A stretch of 64,000 nt of DNA. It comes from Streptomyces sp. NBC_01408. Lineage in GTDB: Bacteria; Actinomycetota; Actinomycetes; Streptomycetales; Streptomycetaceae. The stretch lies in NCBI RefSeq assembly GCF_026340255.1, contig NZ_JAPEPJ010000001.1, positions 1,481,001 to 1,545,000 on the forward strand, read 5' to 3'. The notes under the pieces were generated by a model. The model was not told where the DNA came from and did not search any database. It saw nothing but the letters and a program-made list of their open reading frames with translations. Below, one piece after another: positions 25,586 to 34,288 of this stretch; the first letter of the stretch is position 1; the number at the start of each line of letters is the position of its first letter. A program made the translations under genes and the position numbers.

Positions 25586-26617
25586 ATGGCGCTCACGCTC
25601 TACGTCGACACCGCGCGCTGGCGTGCGCACCAGAAGCAGATCCAGGACCAGTTCCCGGGGTTGATCCCGGTCTGCAAGGGCAACGGCTACGGCTTCGGCC
25701 ACGAGCGGCTGTGCGAGGAGGCGACCCGTATGGGCGCCGACATCCTGGCCGTGGGGACGACCTACGAGGCCGCCAGCATCAAGGACTGGTTCGGCGGCGA
25801 CCTGCTCGTCCTCACCCCGTTCCGGCGGGGCGAGGACCCGGTGCCGCTGCCCGACCGGGTCATCCGCTCGGTGGCCTCGCTGGACGGGGTCCGCGGGCTG
25901 GTGGGGGCCCGGGTGGTCATCGAGTGCATGAGCTCGATGCGCCGCCACGGCATCTCCGAGCAGGACCTCGGCCAGCTGCACGCGGCGATCGAGGACGTCC
26001 GCCTGGAGGGCTTCGCCCTGCACCTGCCGCTGGACCGCCCGGACGGCTCGGACGCCGTCGAGGAGGTCATCGGCTGGATGGACCGGCTGCGCGCGGCCCG
26101 GCTGCCGCTGCACACCATGTTCGTCAGCCACCTGCGGGCCGAGGAGCTGGCGCGGCTCCAGCAGCAGTTCCCGCAGACCCGGTTCCGGGCCCGCATCGGA
26201 ACCCGCCTGTGGCTGGGCGACCACGACGCGACCCAGTACCGCGGCGCGGTCCTCGACGTCACGCGCGTCGCCAAGGGCGACCGGTTCGGCTACCGCCAGC
26301 AGAAGGCCGCCTCCGACGGCTGGCTGGTCGTGGTGGCCGGCGGTACCTCGCACGGTGTGGGTCTGGAGGCCCCCAAGGCCCTCCACGGCGTGATGCCCCG
26401 TGCCAAGGGTGTCGCCCGCGCGGGCCTGGCAACGGTCAACCGGAACCTGTCGCCGTTCGTCTGGGCGGGCAAGCAGCGCTGGTTCGCCGAGCCGCCGCAC
26501 ATGCAGGTGTCGATCCTGTTCGTGCCCTCGGACGCGACCGAGCCGAAGGTCGGCGACGAGCTGGTGGCGCACCTGCGCCACACCACCACGCAGTTCGACC
26601 GGGTGCTCGACGCCTGA
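25586..26617 (+). CDS. Alanine-racemase-like PLP protein (fold type III)
   Basis: A 343-residue protein of the alanine racemase N-terminal domain family. The PLP Lys is in PVCKGNGYGFGH (Lys31), and the TIM-barrel (CMSSMRRHGI, LHTMFVSHLRAEEL) is present. A short beta C-terminal region (GTRLWLGDHDATQYRGAVLDV) follows. The main racemase alr is normally elsewhere in Streptomyces, and the active-site Tyr block of true racemases is not obvious, so the reaction is uncertain. Position right after femX suggests a role in D-amino acid or cell wall metabolism. Confidence 0.75.
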   Translation: MALTLYVDTARWRAHQKQIQDQFPGLIPVCKGNGYGFGHERLCEEATRMGADILAVGTTYEAASIKDWFGGDLLVLTPFRRGEDPVPLPDRVIRSVASLDGVRGLVGARVVIECMSSMRRHGISEQDLGQLHAAIEDVRLEGFALHLPLDRPDGSDAVEEVIGWMDRLRAARLPLHTMFVSHLRAEELARLQQQFPQTRFRARIGTRLWLGDHDATQYRGAVLDVTRVAKGDRFGYRQQKAASDGWLVVVAGGTSHGVGLEAPKALHGVMPRAKGVARAGLATVNRNLSPFVWAGKQRWFAEPPHMQVSILFVPSDATEPKVGDELVAHLRHTTTQFDRVLDA

Positions 26618-26661
26618 CCCGGGCCGGGCCGGGCCGCTCCGCCCGGCCGCCGGCCCCACGG

Positions 26662-28122
26662 TCAGTCCTTGGGGGGCATGCCCCAGTCGACCCGCTGTCC
26701 CTCCGAGGGCGCCGCGTACCGCGGCGCCCTCGCCGCGTCCGACAGGACGAACACGTCCTCGGCCCCGTCCAGGACGCCGCCTGAGGGGTCGTCCGAGCCG
26801 TCCCGGCGTACGACGTCACGCTCGGGCATCAGGATGTCCCGGACGATGACCGCGCACAGGTAGAGGGTGCACAGCAGGTGGGCTGCGATCGCCAGCTGGT
26901 AGCCCTCCACGGGCAGCCCCTGGTGCTTGTCCCCGCTGGTCGTGTAGGCGAGGTAGAACCAGATCCCCAGGAAATACACGACCTCGCCGGCCTGCCAGAT
27001 CAGGAAGTCCCGCCAGCGCGGCCGGGCCAGCGCGGCGAGCGGGATGAGCCACAGCACGTACTGCGGCGAGTAGACCTTGTTGGCCAGGATGAAGACGGCG
27101 ACGACCAGGAAGGCCAGCTGCGCGAACCGGGGCCTGCGGGGTGCGGTCAGCGTGAGCAGCCCGATGGCTCCGCAGAGCAGGAGCGTCAGCCCTGTCGCGT
27201 AGGTGTTGGCGCCGTCCAGGGGGTTGCCCGAGCGCTGGGAGATCAGCAGCCACACCGAACCGAAGTCGATGGGCCGTTCCTGGCTGAAGGTGTAGAACTT
27301 CGTCCAGCCTTCCCAGGCGCCGACCATGACGGGCAGGTTCACCAGGAGCCAGGCGCCGACCGTGCCGAGGGCCGCGGCGCCGAAGGCGCGCCACTTCCCG
27401 GCCCGCCAGCAGAGCACGAACAGGACCCCGAGCAGCAGCACGGGATAGAGCTTGGCCGCGGTGGCCAGGCCGATGAAGACGCCGAACAGCGCCGGACGGC
27501 CGCGGGACCACATGAGCATCCCGGCCGCGGTCAGGGCGATGGCCAGCAGGTCCCAGTTGATCGTCGCGGTGAGTGCGAAGGCCGGGGCGAGGGCGAAGAG
27601 CAGGGCGTCCCAGGGCCGGCGGCGGTGGGTGCGGGCGACGCACACGGCGATGACCGCGGTGCAGATCATCAGCATGCCCGCGTTGACCATCCAGTACATC
27701 TGCTCGCGGTGCTGCATGGAGCCGCTGCTCGGGGTCAGCCAGGAAGCGACCTCCATGAAGAGCCCGGTGAGCACCGGATACTCCAGGTACTCCATGTCGC
27801 CGGGGAGCCGGTCGAAGTACGGCGTCAGATTGTCGGCGAAGCCGCGTACCGCGTAGAGGTGCGGGATGTCGGAGTAGCAGGCGTGGGTGTACTGGGAGCC
27901 CGTTCCCCGGAACCACGCCCAGTCGTAGCAGGGCAGCTTCTGCACCATGCCGAGCGCGAACAGCCCCAGGGCGACGAGGACCACGACGCGTACCGGCCCC
28001 AGCCAGTGGCCGCCGAGCCGGGCATAGCGGCCGAGGGGGCCGCCGATGAACTCACTGCCGGCTGCGGCGACCTCGTCCTGCTGGGTGGGCAGTACGGGGC
28101 TGTCCTCGTGCACCTTGGTCAT
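26662..28122 (-). CDS. GT87-like multi-pass membrane glycosyltransferase
   Basis: A 486-residue membrane protein with about ten TM segments. The exposed segment after the first helix (PCYDWAWFRGTGSQYTHACYSD, then YLEYPVLTGLFME) is typical of the actinobacterial GT87/GT-C family that transfers sugars from polyprenyl phosphate. The frame upstream to 28170 is not used; ATG 28122 gives a normal start. It may glycosylate envelope components. The class A PBP gene lies upstream on the same strand, but a terminator separates them. Confidence 0.8.
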   Translation of the reverse strand: MTKVHEDSPVLPTQQDEVAAAGSEFIGGPLGRYARLGGHWLGPVRVVVLVALGLFALGMVQKLPCYDWAWFRGTGSQYTHACYSDIPHLYAVRGFADNLTPYFDRLPGDMEYLEYPVLTGLFMEVASWLTPSSGSMQHREQMYWMVNAGMLMICTAVIAVCVARTHRRRPWDALLFALAPAFALTATINWDLLAIALTAAGMLMWSRGRPALFGVFIGLATAAKLYPVLLLGVLFVLCWRAGKWRAFGAAALGTVGAWLLVNLPVMVGAWEGWTKFYTFSQERPIDFGSVWLLISQRSGNPLDGANTYATGLTLLLCGAIGLLTLTAPRRPRFAQLAFLVVAVFILANKVYSPQYVLWLIPLAALARPRWRDFLIWQAGEVVYFLGIWFYLAYTTSGDKHQGLPVEGYQLAIAAHLLCTLYLCAVIVRDILMPERDVVRRDGSDDPSGGVLDGAEDVFVLSDAARAPRYAAPSEGQRVDWGMPPKD

Positions 28123-28155
28123 GCGCTCATCCTGCCGTACCGGGCCCGGCACGGG

Positions 28156-28188
28156 GGAAGCCCGTCGCACGGCGTGCGACGGGCTTCC
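28156..28188 (-). terminator. Terminator of the class A PBP gene
   Basis: GGAAGCCCGTCGCAC (28156-28170), a GGC loop and its perfect 15-bp complement (28174-28188) lie 21 bp beyond the PBP stop codon and before the next minus-strand start. Confidence 0.8.
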
Positions 28189-28209
28189 TCAGCTCGCTGG
28201 ACGGGCCGG

Positions 28210-30837
28210 TCAGTCCTCCGGCATCCCGGTGGGCCAACCGGTGCTGCCGCCCGGGCGTCCCGGTCTGTCGGAGTTCGACGGCGACGGTGATCCGCTGGCT
28301 CCGCCGTCGGTGCCGGCGATGACCCCGCCGTTCGTGGTGCCTCCGTTGGTGCTGCCGCCGGTGCTCCCGGACGTGGTGCCGGTGGTGGTCTCCGGGTCGC
28401 AGTACAGCTCCCACGGCTTGCAGGACGGCTTGCCGCCCTTGGAGGGGCTGGGGGACACCGTGGGCGGGGAGCTCGACGGCGACGGCGACGGGGAGGTGGA
28501 CGGCGTCGGGAGAGCCGACGGGGTGGGCGAGGGGGCTCCCACGGAGTCCGCGGTGACGCCGAGGGGCTCCGCCTCCGGGAAGGGCTTGACCGGGGTGCCC
28601 TTGAGCGCCTCACGCATGTACTCGGTCCAGATCACGGCGGGGATGTCACCACCGTGGATGGAGTCGGTACCGCCCACGCCGTTCATGGACATCAGTTTCT
28701 TGTCCGCCGAGTTGGGGTCGGTGCGGAACAGGGTGACGGAGGTGGACAGCTCCGGGGTGTAGCCGACGAACCACGCCGACTTGTTCTCGTCGGTGGTACC
28801 GGTCTTGCCCGCGGCGGGCCGGCCCAGCGCCTTCGCCTTCTTGCCCGTGCCGTTCTGGACGACGTTCTCGAGGACCTTGGTGATGTTGTCCGCGACCGCG
28901 TTGTCCATGGCCCGCTGGTCCTTCGGGGGCTCGAAGCCGGACAGCTGCTCGCCGTCCTTCTCGACGCTGATCACCGAGTACGGCTCGCGGTGCGTGCCGG
29001 AGGACGCGAAGGTGGCGTAGGAGTCGGCCATCCGGATGGCGCTGGGCGTCGAGGTTCCCAGGGCGAACGAGGCGTCGTCGCCGACGCCCATCGACTCCTT
29101 GAGGATGCCGGTGGCCTTGGCCACCTCGCGGACCTTGCTGTGGCCGACGTCGAAGACGAGCTGGGCGAACGGCACGTTGATGGACTTCTCCATCGCCTCG
29201 TTGAGGGTCACGTAGCCGAAGGGGGTGGCGCTCTCGTTCTTCTGCTTGAACGGCTTGCCCGAGTTGTCCAGCAGGGGCTTGCCCTGGCGGTTCTTGATCA
29301 CGGTGAGGTCGTCGGCCATGTACTTGCTGTCGACCGCCAGCCCCTCGCCGTTGGTGTTCTGGGTGCCGTACTGCATCGCCGCCGCCAGGACGTACGGCTT
29401 CCAGGTCGAGCCGACCGGGACACCGCTGGTGTTGGCGTTGTTGCTGAAGTACTTCTTGTCCATACCGGGTCCGCCGTACATGGCGACGATCGCACCGGTC
29501 TTCACGTCGACGGAGGCGGCACCGAACTGCACGAAGGTGTCGAGGTCGGGCCGCTTCTTCTCGTCGAGGAAGTCGTTGCGGGTCTCCTCGACGGCCTTGA
29601 CCAGGGCGTCCACCTTCGGCTTCTGGAAGGTGGTCTTGATCCGGTAGCCGCCGAGGGCCATCTGGTCGACGGTGATGCCCTTGGCCTTCATCACGTACTG
29701 CTTGGCCGTCTCGACCAGGTAGCCGATCTGGCCGGACATGGCACGGGCCTGCTCGGACTCGACGCGCGCGGGGAACTCCGTGTACTTGGCCCGCTCGGCC
29801 TTGTCCATCCGGCCCACCTCGACCTCGCGGTCCAGCACCCAGGCCCAGCGCTTCCTGGCCCGGTCCTCGTTGGCTTCGGGGGTGGCCGCGGCGCCGATGC
29901 CGCCGTCCGGGTTGTAGAGGTTGGGGCCCTTGAGGACCGAGGCGAGGAACGCGCTCTCGGACGGGGTGAGGTCCTGGCAGTCCTTGCCGAAGTAGGCGCG
30001 GGCCGCCGCCTGGATGCCGTAGGCGTCCCGCCCGTAGTAAGCGGTGTTGAGGTAGCCCGCGAGGACCGTGTCCTTCTCCTCGGAGACACCCAGCTTTATC
30101 GAGATGAAGAGCTCGGTGACCTTCCGCTTGAGCGTCTGGTCGGAGTCAAGGTAGGTGTTCTTCACGTACTGCTGCGTGATCGTCGAGCCGCCCTGGGTGG
30201 AGCCGCCCTTGGCCATGTTCCACACCGCCCGGGCGACGCCCATCGGGTCGACGCCCTTGTCCGTCTCGAAGGACTCGTTCTCCGCGGCGATCACCGCGTC
30301 CCTCATCGACCGGGGGATCTTGTCGATGGGCACGATCTGGCGGTTCATCGAACCGCCGGTCGCGACCATCTGGCTGCCGTCCTCCCAGTAGAAGACGTTG
30401 TTCTGCGCCTGCGCCGCCAGGTTCGGGTCGGGCGTGTTGACCATGGCGATGCCGATGCCGGTCCCCGCCGTGATGACCGCGAAGAAGCCCAGGGCCGTGC
30501 CCGAGACGAACTTCCAGGACGGTACGAAGCGCTTCCAGCCGTCCCTGTCGGACCGCGGGTAGTTGATCAGCCGCTTGTCCGGGCGGCCGCCCGGGCCGGA
30601 GCCCCGGCCGTTCCTGGCCGCGCCGCGTCCCCGGCCCGCGGAGCCTCGCTGTGCGGCGCGCCGGGCATCGGCACGGCTGCCCTGGGCTGGCTGGTCTGCG
30701 TACGGGCCGCTGGGTGACGCCGTGGGGACGTCACGTCCGGCGCCGACGCCCTTTGTGGGGCGCTGCTGGGCGGCCCGGCGGGCCGAAGCGCGTCCGCCAC
30801 CTTGGGGCTGCGGCGGTTTGCGGCGGTGCTCGCTCAT
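28210..30837 (-). CDS. Class A penicillin-binding protein
   Basis: An 875-residue bifunctional PBP. A 95-residue Gly/Arg-rich cytoplasmic leader precedes one TM helix (FVSGTALGFFAVITAGTGIGI). The GT51 domain contains the catalytic Glu in AAENESF (about residue 183) and QGGSTITQQYVKN. The transpeptidase domain has STWK (residue 475), SIN (550) and KTG (674). The C-terminal 110 residues are Pro/Ser/Thr-rich and exposed at the surface. It polymerises and crosslinks peptidoglycan outside the membrane. The start at 30837 follows GAGGAG. The PadR-type operator in the divergent gap may affect it. Confidence 0.95.
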   Translation of the reverse strand: MSEHRRKPPQPQGGGRASARRAAQQRPTKGVGAGRDVPTASPSGPYADQPAQGSRADARRAAQRGSAGRGRGAARNGRGSGPGGRPDKRLINYPRSDRDGWKRFVPSWKFVSGTALGFFAVITAGTGIGIAMVNTPDPNLAAQAQNNVFYWEDGSQMVATGGSMNRQIVPIDKIPRSMRDAVIAAENESFETDKGVDPMGVARAVWNMAKGGSTQGGSTITQQYVKNTYLDSDQTLKRKVTELFISIKLGVSEEKDTVLAGYLNTAYYGRDAYGIQAAARAYFGKDCQDLTPSESAFLASVLKGPNLYNPDGGIGAAATPEANEDRARKRWAWVLDREVEVGRMDKAERAKYTEFPARVESEQARAMSGQIGYLVETAKQYVMKAKGITVDQMALGGYRIKTTFQKPKVDALVKAVEETRNDFLDEKKRPDLDTFVQFGAASVDVKTGAIVAMYGGPGMDKKYFSNNANTSGVPVGSTWKPYVLAAAMQYGTQNTNGEGLAVDSKYMADDLTVIKNRQGKPLLDNSGKPFKQKNESATPFGYVTLNEAMEKSINVPFAQLVFDVGHSKVREVAKATGILKESMGVGDDASFALGTSTPSAIRMADSYATFASSGTHREPYSVISVEKDGEQLSGFEPPKDQRAMDNAVADNITKVLENVVQNGTGKKAKALGRPAAGKTGTTDENKSAWFVGYTPELSTSVTLFRTDPNSADKKLMSMNGVGGTDSIHGGDIPAVIWTEYMREALKGTPVKPFPEAEPLGVTADSVGAPSPTPSALPTPSTSPSPSPSSSPPTVSPSPSKGGKPSCKPWELYCDPETTTGTTSGSTGGSTNGGTTNGGVIAGTDGGASGSPSPSNSDRPGRPGGSTGWPTGMPED

Positions 30838-31050
30838 CGAACGACTACTCCTCGGGCAGGCGAGTGGCCTGGAAGCGGCAGGTGAGTTCCGGTTCCCCCG
30901 GTGTCCTGGCGCACAGACTACGCACGCTCAAAACCCGATCCATGCCGAAGTTCACCCCAAATCAGGCAACTTGCCTCGTACGAATTGGTGATGTGATGCC
31001 GGTCACTACCCCACCCCTTGTAGTGGACGGCAGCCCGTTCTATCGTCTGG

Positions 31051-31069
31051 ATGTATCGAGTCGATACAT
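31051..31069. promoter_or_regulatory. Candidate PadR-repressor operator
   Basis: ATGTATCGA-G-TCGATACAT, a perfect 9-bp inverted repeat with a single central base. ATGT...ACAT ends are the known PadR-family binding hallmark. A possible -10 (TATAAA) lies about 8 bp downstream, so binding would block a promoter. It is 42 bp before the PadR start codon. Confidence 0.7.
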
Positions 31070-31110
31070 CAGCTCGGTATAAAGACTCAGGGCGGAGGAG
31101 AGGCAGGCGG

Positions 31111-31713
31111 ATGAGCAGGCGCTCAGGCATCCTCGAATTCGCCGTCCTCGGCCTGCTCCGCGAATCCCCCATGCACGGCTATGAGCTGCGCAAGCGGCTC
31201 AACACCTCGCTGGGGGTGTTCAGGGCCTTCAGCTACGGGACGCTCTACCCCTGCCTCAAGACGCTGGTCGCCAACGGCTGGTTGATCGAGGAACCGGGCA
31301 ACGCTCCGGAAGACGCCCTCGCCGCTTCACTCGCAGGGCGCCGCGCAAAGATCGTCTACCGGTTGACGGCGGCGGGTAAGGAGCACTTCGAGGAGCTGCT
31401 CTCCCACACCGGCCCCGATACCTGGGAGGACGAGTCCTTCGCCGCCCGCTTCGCCTTCTTCGGCCAGACCGAAAGAGACGTGCGTATGCGGGTACTGGAG
31501 GGCCGCCGTAGCCGGCTCGAGGAGCGCCTGGAGAAGATGCGCGCCTCACTCGCCCGTACGCGGGAGCGGCTCGACGACTACACGCTTGAGCTGCAGCGGC
31601 ACGGCATGGAGTCCGTGGAGCGCGAAGTGCGCTGGCTGAACGAGCTCATCGAGAGCGAGCGGGCGGGACGGGATCGGAGACGACCCGGTCCGCCCGACGA
31701 AACTGCAAAATGA
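31111..31713 (+). CDS. PadR-family transcriptional repressor
   Basis: A 200-residue PadR-type protein. The winged helix is [21 protein letters not shown], followed by the [19 protein letters not shown] wing, and a C-terminal helical domain ([20 protein letters not shown]) for dimerisation. The ATG at 31111 follows GGAGGAG. It is 49 bp upstream of the inositol phosphate synthase gene; in S. coelicolor I recall the corresponding repressor being reported to control that gene, with glucose-6-phosphate as an effector. A 19-bp dyad upstream fits autoregulation. Confidence 0.88.
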   Translation: MSRRSGILEFAVLGLLRESPMHGYELRKRLNTSLGVFRAFSYGTLYPCLKTLVANGWLIEEPGNAPEDALAASLAGRRAKIVYRLTAAGKEHFEELLSHTGPDTWEDESFAARFAFFGQTERDVRMRVLEGRRSRLEERLEKMRASLARTRERLDDYTLELQRHGMESVEREVRWLNELIESERAGRDRRRPGPPDETAK

Positions 31714-31762
31714 GGCCTGCATCTCGCATGCCTCGTCCGAGAACAAACAGGGAGCAACCGGA

Positions 31763-32845
31763 ATGGGTTCGGTTCGCGTAGCCATCGTCGGCGTGGGCAA
31801 CTGCGCCGCCTCGCTGGTGCAGGGCGTCGAGTACTACAAGGACGCCGACCCGGCGGCCAAGGTCCCCGGTCTGATGCACGTCCAGTTCGGCGACTACCAC
31901 GTGCGTGACATCGAGTTCGTCGCCGCGTTCGACGTCGACGCGAAGAAGGTCGGCCTCGACCTCTCGGACGCCATCGGCGCCAGCGAGAACAACACCATCA
32001 AGATCTGCGACGTCCCGAACGCCGGTGTGACCGTCCAGCGCGGCCACACCCTGGACGGTCTGGGCAAGTACTACCGCATGACGATCGAGGAGTCCGCCGA
32101 GGCTCCGGTCGACGTGGTCCAGATCCTCAAGGACCGCCAGGTCGACGTCCTGATCTGCTACCTCCCCGTCGGCTCCGAGGCCGCGGCGAAGTTCTACGCC
32201 CAGTGCGCCATCGACGCCAAGGTCGCCTTCGTCAACGCCCTCCCGGTCTTCATCGCCGGCACCAAGGAGTGGGCGGACAAGTTCACCGAGGCCGGTGTCC
32301 CGATCGTCGGCGACGACATCAAGTCGCAGGTCGGCGCCACCATCACGCACCGTGTGATGGCGAAGCTGTTCGAAGACCGCGGTGTCCGTCTTGAGCGCAC
32401 CATGCAGCTCAACGTCGGCGGCAACATGGACTTCAAGAACATGCTCGAGCGTGACCGCCTCGAGTCGAAGAAGATCTCCAAGACGCAGGCCGTCACCTCG
32501 CAGATCCCCGACCGGGAGCTCGGCGAGAAGAACGTCCACATCGGCCCGTCCGACTACGTCGCGTGGCTCGACGACCGCAAGTGGGCTTACGTCCGCCTCG
32601 AAGGCCGTGCCTTCGGCGACGTCCCGCTGAACCTCGAGTACAAGCTCGAGGTGTGGGACTCCCCGAACTCCGCCGGTGTCATCATCGATGCCCTGCGCGC
32701 CGCGAAGATCGCCAAGGACCGCGGTATCGGCGGCCCGATCCTGTCGGCGTCCAGCTACTTCATGAAGTCCCCGCCGGTGCAGTACTTCGACGACGAGGCC
32801 TACGCCAACGTCGAGAAGTTCATCAAGGGTGAGGTCGAGCGCTAG
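31763..32845 (+). CDS. ino1: Inositol-3-phosphate synthase
   Basis: A 360-residue myo-inositol-1-phosphate synthase. The Rossmann start [22 protein letters not shown] binds NAD, and the catalytic barrel contains [22 protein letters not shown] and [20 protein letters not shown]. It converts glucose-6-phosphate to inositol phosphate, the precursor for mycothiol and phosphatidylinositol. It is the second gene of the padR unit and ends at a strong hairpin. Confidence 0.96.
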   Translation: MGSVRVAIVGVGNCAASLVQGVEYYKDADPAAKVPGLMHVQFGDYHVRDIEFVAAFDVDAKKVGLDLSDAIGASENNTIKICDVPNAGVTVQRGHTLDGLGKYYRMTIEESAEAPVDVVQILKDRQVDVLICYLPVGSEAAAKFYAQCAIDAKVAFVNALPVFIAGTKEWADKFTEAGVPIVGDDIKSQVGATITHRVMAKLFEDRGVRLERTMQLNVGGNMDFKNMLERDRLESKKISKTQAVTSQIPDRELGEKNVHIGPSDYVAWLDDRKWAYVRLEGRAFGDVPLNLEYKLEVWDSPNSAGVIIDALRAAKIAKDRGIGGPILSASSYFMKSPPVQYFDDEAYANVEKFIKGEVER

Positions 32846-32892
32846 TCGAACCCCCAAGGGTCTTACCGACACCTGGACTTCGGCTGTTCTTC

Positions 32893-32933
32893 CGCGGAGG
32901 GTCCCCGGGCAATATACCCGGGGACCCTCCGCG
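32893..32933 (+). terminator. Terminator of the padR-ino1 unit
   Basis: A perfect 17-bp stem (32893-32909 with 32917-32933) and a 7-base CAATATA loop, about 50 bp after the ino1 stop. Confidence 0.8.
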
Positions 32934-32951
32934 TATGTGACCCTTGCCCTC

Positions 32952-34220
32952 ATGCCTGTCGTACGTGATCTGCGCGTACTCCTGCGCCTCAGGGACTTCC
33001 GCAACCTGCTCGCCGTACGGCTGCTCTCCCAGGCCGCGGACGGTGTCTACCAGGTCGCGCTCGCCACCTACGTCGTGTTCTCCCCGGAGAAACAGACCTC
33101 GCCCGCGGCCATCGCCTCGGCCATGGCGGTACTGCTGCTGCCCTACTCGGCGCTCGGCCCCTTCGCCGGGGTGCTGCTCGACCGCTGGCGCCGCCGCCAG
33201 GTCTTCCTCTACGGCAACCTGCTGCGCGCCCTCCTCGCCTGTGTCACCGGCATGCTGATCGTCTCGCACGTCCCGGACTGGCTGTTCTACGCCTCGGCAC
33301 TGTCGGTGACCGCCGTCAACCGCTTCGTCCTCGCCGGACTCGCCGCCTCCCTGCCCCACGTGGTCAGCCCCGGCCAGCTGGTCACCGCGAACGCGCTGTC
33401 CCCTACCGCCGGAACGCTCGCGGCGGTCGCCGGCGGGGGACTGGCCTTCCTCGTCCGGCTGCTGGCCTCCGACTCCAACGCCGTTGTCGTCCTGCTGGGG
33501 GCCGGGCTCTACCTGTGCGCGGCTCTCGCATCCCTGCGCCTGGCCATCGGCCTCCTCGGGCCGGACCACCCCGCGGGCCGGGCCCACCCCTCGGTCGCCG
33601 AGGGCATCGCGCTCACGGTCCGGGGCATGGTCGCGGGCCTGCGGCATCTGGCGGAGCGGCGCGAGGCCGCACGGGCGCTCACCGCCATGACGATGATGAG
33701 GTTCTGCTACGGGGCCCTGTTCGTCATGCTGCTCATGCTCTGCCGCTACTCCTGGTCGGACAACGAGGCCGACGGGCTGGCCCTGCTGGGTCTCGCGGTC
33801 GGCATCTCGGGGGCCGGATTCTTCGCGGCCGCCGTCATCACGCCCTGGCTGGTGGGCCGGCTGGGAACCCTCGGAACCATCACCGTCTGCGCCGCAGGCG
33901 CCGCTGTCCTGGTCCCGGCGCTCGGGCTGTTCTTCGCCCCCGGCCCGATGCTGGTCGCCGCGTTCGTCCTCGGCCTGGCCACCCAGGGCGCCAAGATCTC
34001 CACCGACACGGTCGTGCAGTCCCGCGTGGACGACGAGTTCCGCGGCCGGGTCTTCTCGGTCTACGACGTCCTCTTCAACGTCGCCTTCGTCGGCGCCGCC
34101 GCAGTGGCCTCCCTCATGCTCCCCGCCGACGGGCAGTCCGTGACGCTCATCCTGTGCGTGGCCACTCTCTACGCCGCGACCGCGGCGCTGCTGAGCCGGC
34201 ACGGGCGACGTTTCACGTGA
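32952..34220 (+). CDS. MFS transporter whose stop codon is supplied by parS
   Basis: A 422-residue major facilitator with about twelve TM helices. The cytoplasmic loop LLDRWRRRQVFLYGN after TM2 and DDEFRGRVFSVYDVLF near the C-terminus place it with MFS_3-type exporters. The ATG at 32952 is chosen; the frame extends further upstream into the preceding terminator. The last codons, Arg-Arg-Phe-Thr-stop, lie inside the parS at 34210-34223, the TGA being its bases 9-11. Substrate unknown. Confidence 0.88.
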   Translation: MPVVRDLRVLLRLRDFRNLLAVRLLSQAADGVYQVALATYVVFSPEKQTSPAAIASAMAVLLLPYSALGPFAGVLLDRWRRRQVFLYGNLLRALLACVTGMLIVSHVPDWLFYASALSVTAVNRFVLAGLAASLPHVVSPGQLVTANALSPTAGTLAAVAGGGLAFLVRLLASDSNAVVVLLGAGLYLCAALASLRLAIGLLGPDHPAGRAHPSVAEGIALTVRGMVAGLRHLAERREAARALTAMTMMRFCYGALFVMLLMLCRYSWSDNEADGLALLGLAVGISGAGFFAAAVITPWLVGRLGTLGTITVCAAGAAVLVPALGLFFAPGPMLVAAFVLGLATQGAKISTDTVVQSRVDDEFRGRVFSVYDVLFNVAFVGAAAVASLMLPADGQSVTLILCVATLYAATAALLSRHGRRFT

Positions 34221-34223
34221 AAC
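34210..34223. promoter_or_regulatory. parS: parS site overlapping MFS stop codon
   Basis: Exact GTTTCACGTGAAAC; the TGA at 34218-34220 ends the MFS gene. 44 bp centre-to-centre from the next site. Confidence 0.95.
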
Positions 34224-34241
34224 ATCGACCGTGCCCGGTGC

Positions 34242-34279
34242 GTCGGCAGCGATGTTTCACGTGAAACATCGCTGCCGAC
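34242..34279. terminator. 38-bp perfect palindrome containing parS
   Basis: A perfect palindrome centred on the parS at 34254, flanked by GTCGGCAGCGAT and its complement. It sits between converging MFS and pcnA genes and can fold into a 19-bp-stem hairpin on either strand, so it is a likely bidirectional terminator. Confidence 0.6.
34254..34267. promoter_or_regulatory. parS: parS site (ParB binding)
   Basis: Exact GTTTCACGTGAAAC at the centre of the 38-bp palindrome before pcnA. Confidence 0.95.
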
Positions 34280-34288
34280 CGCCGCGTG

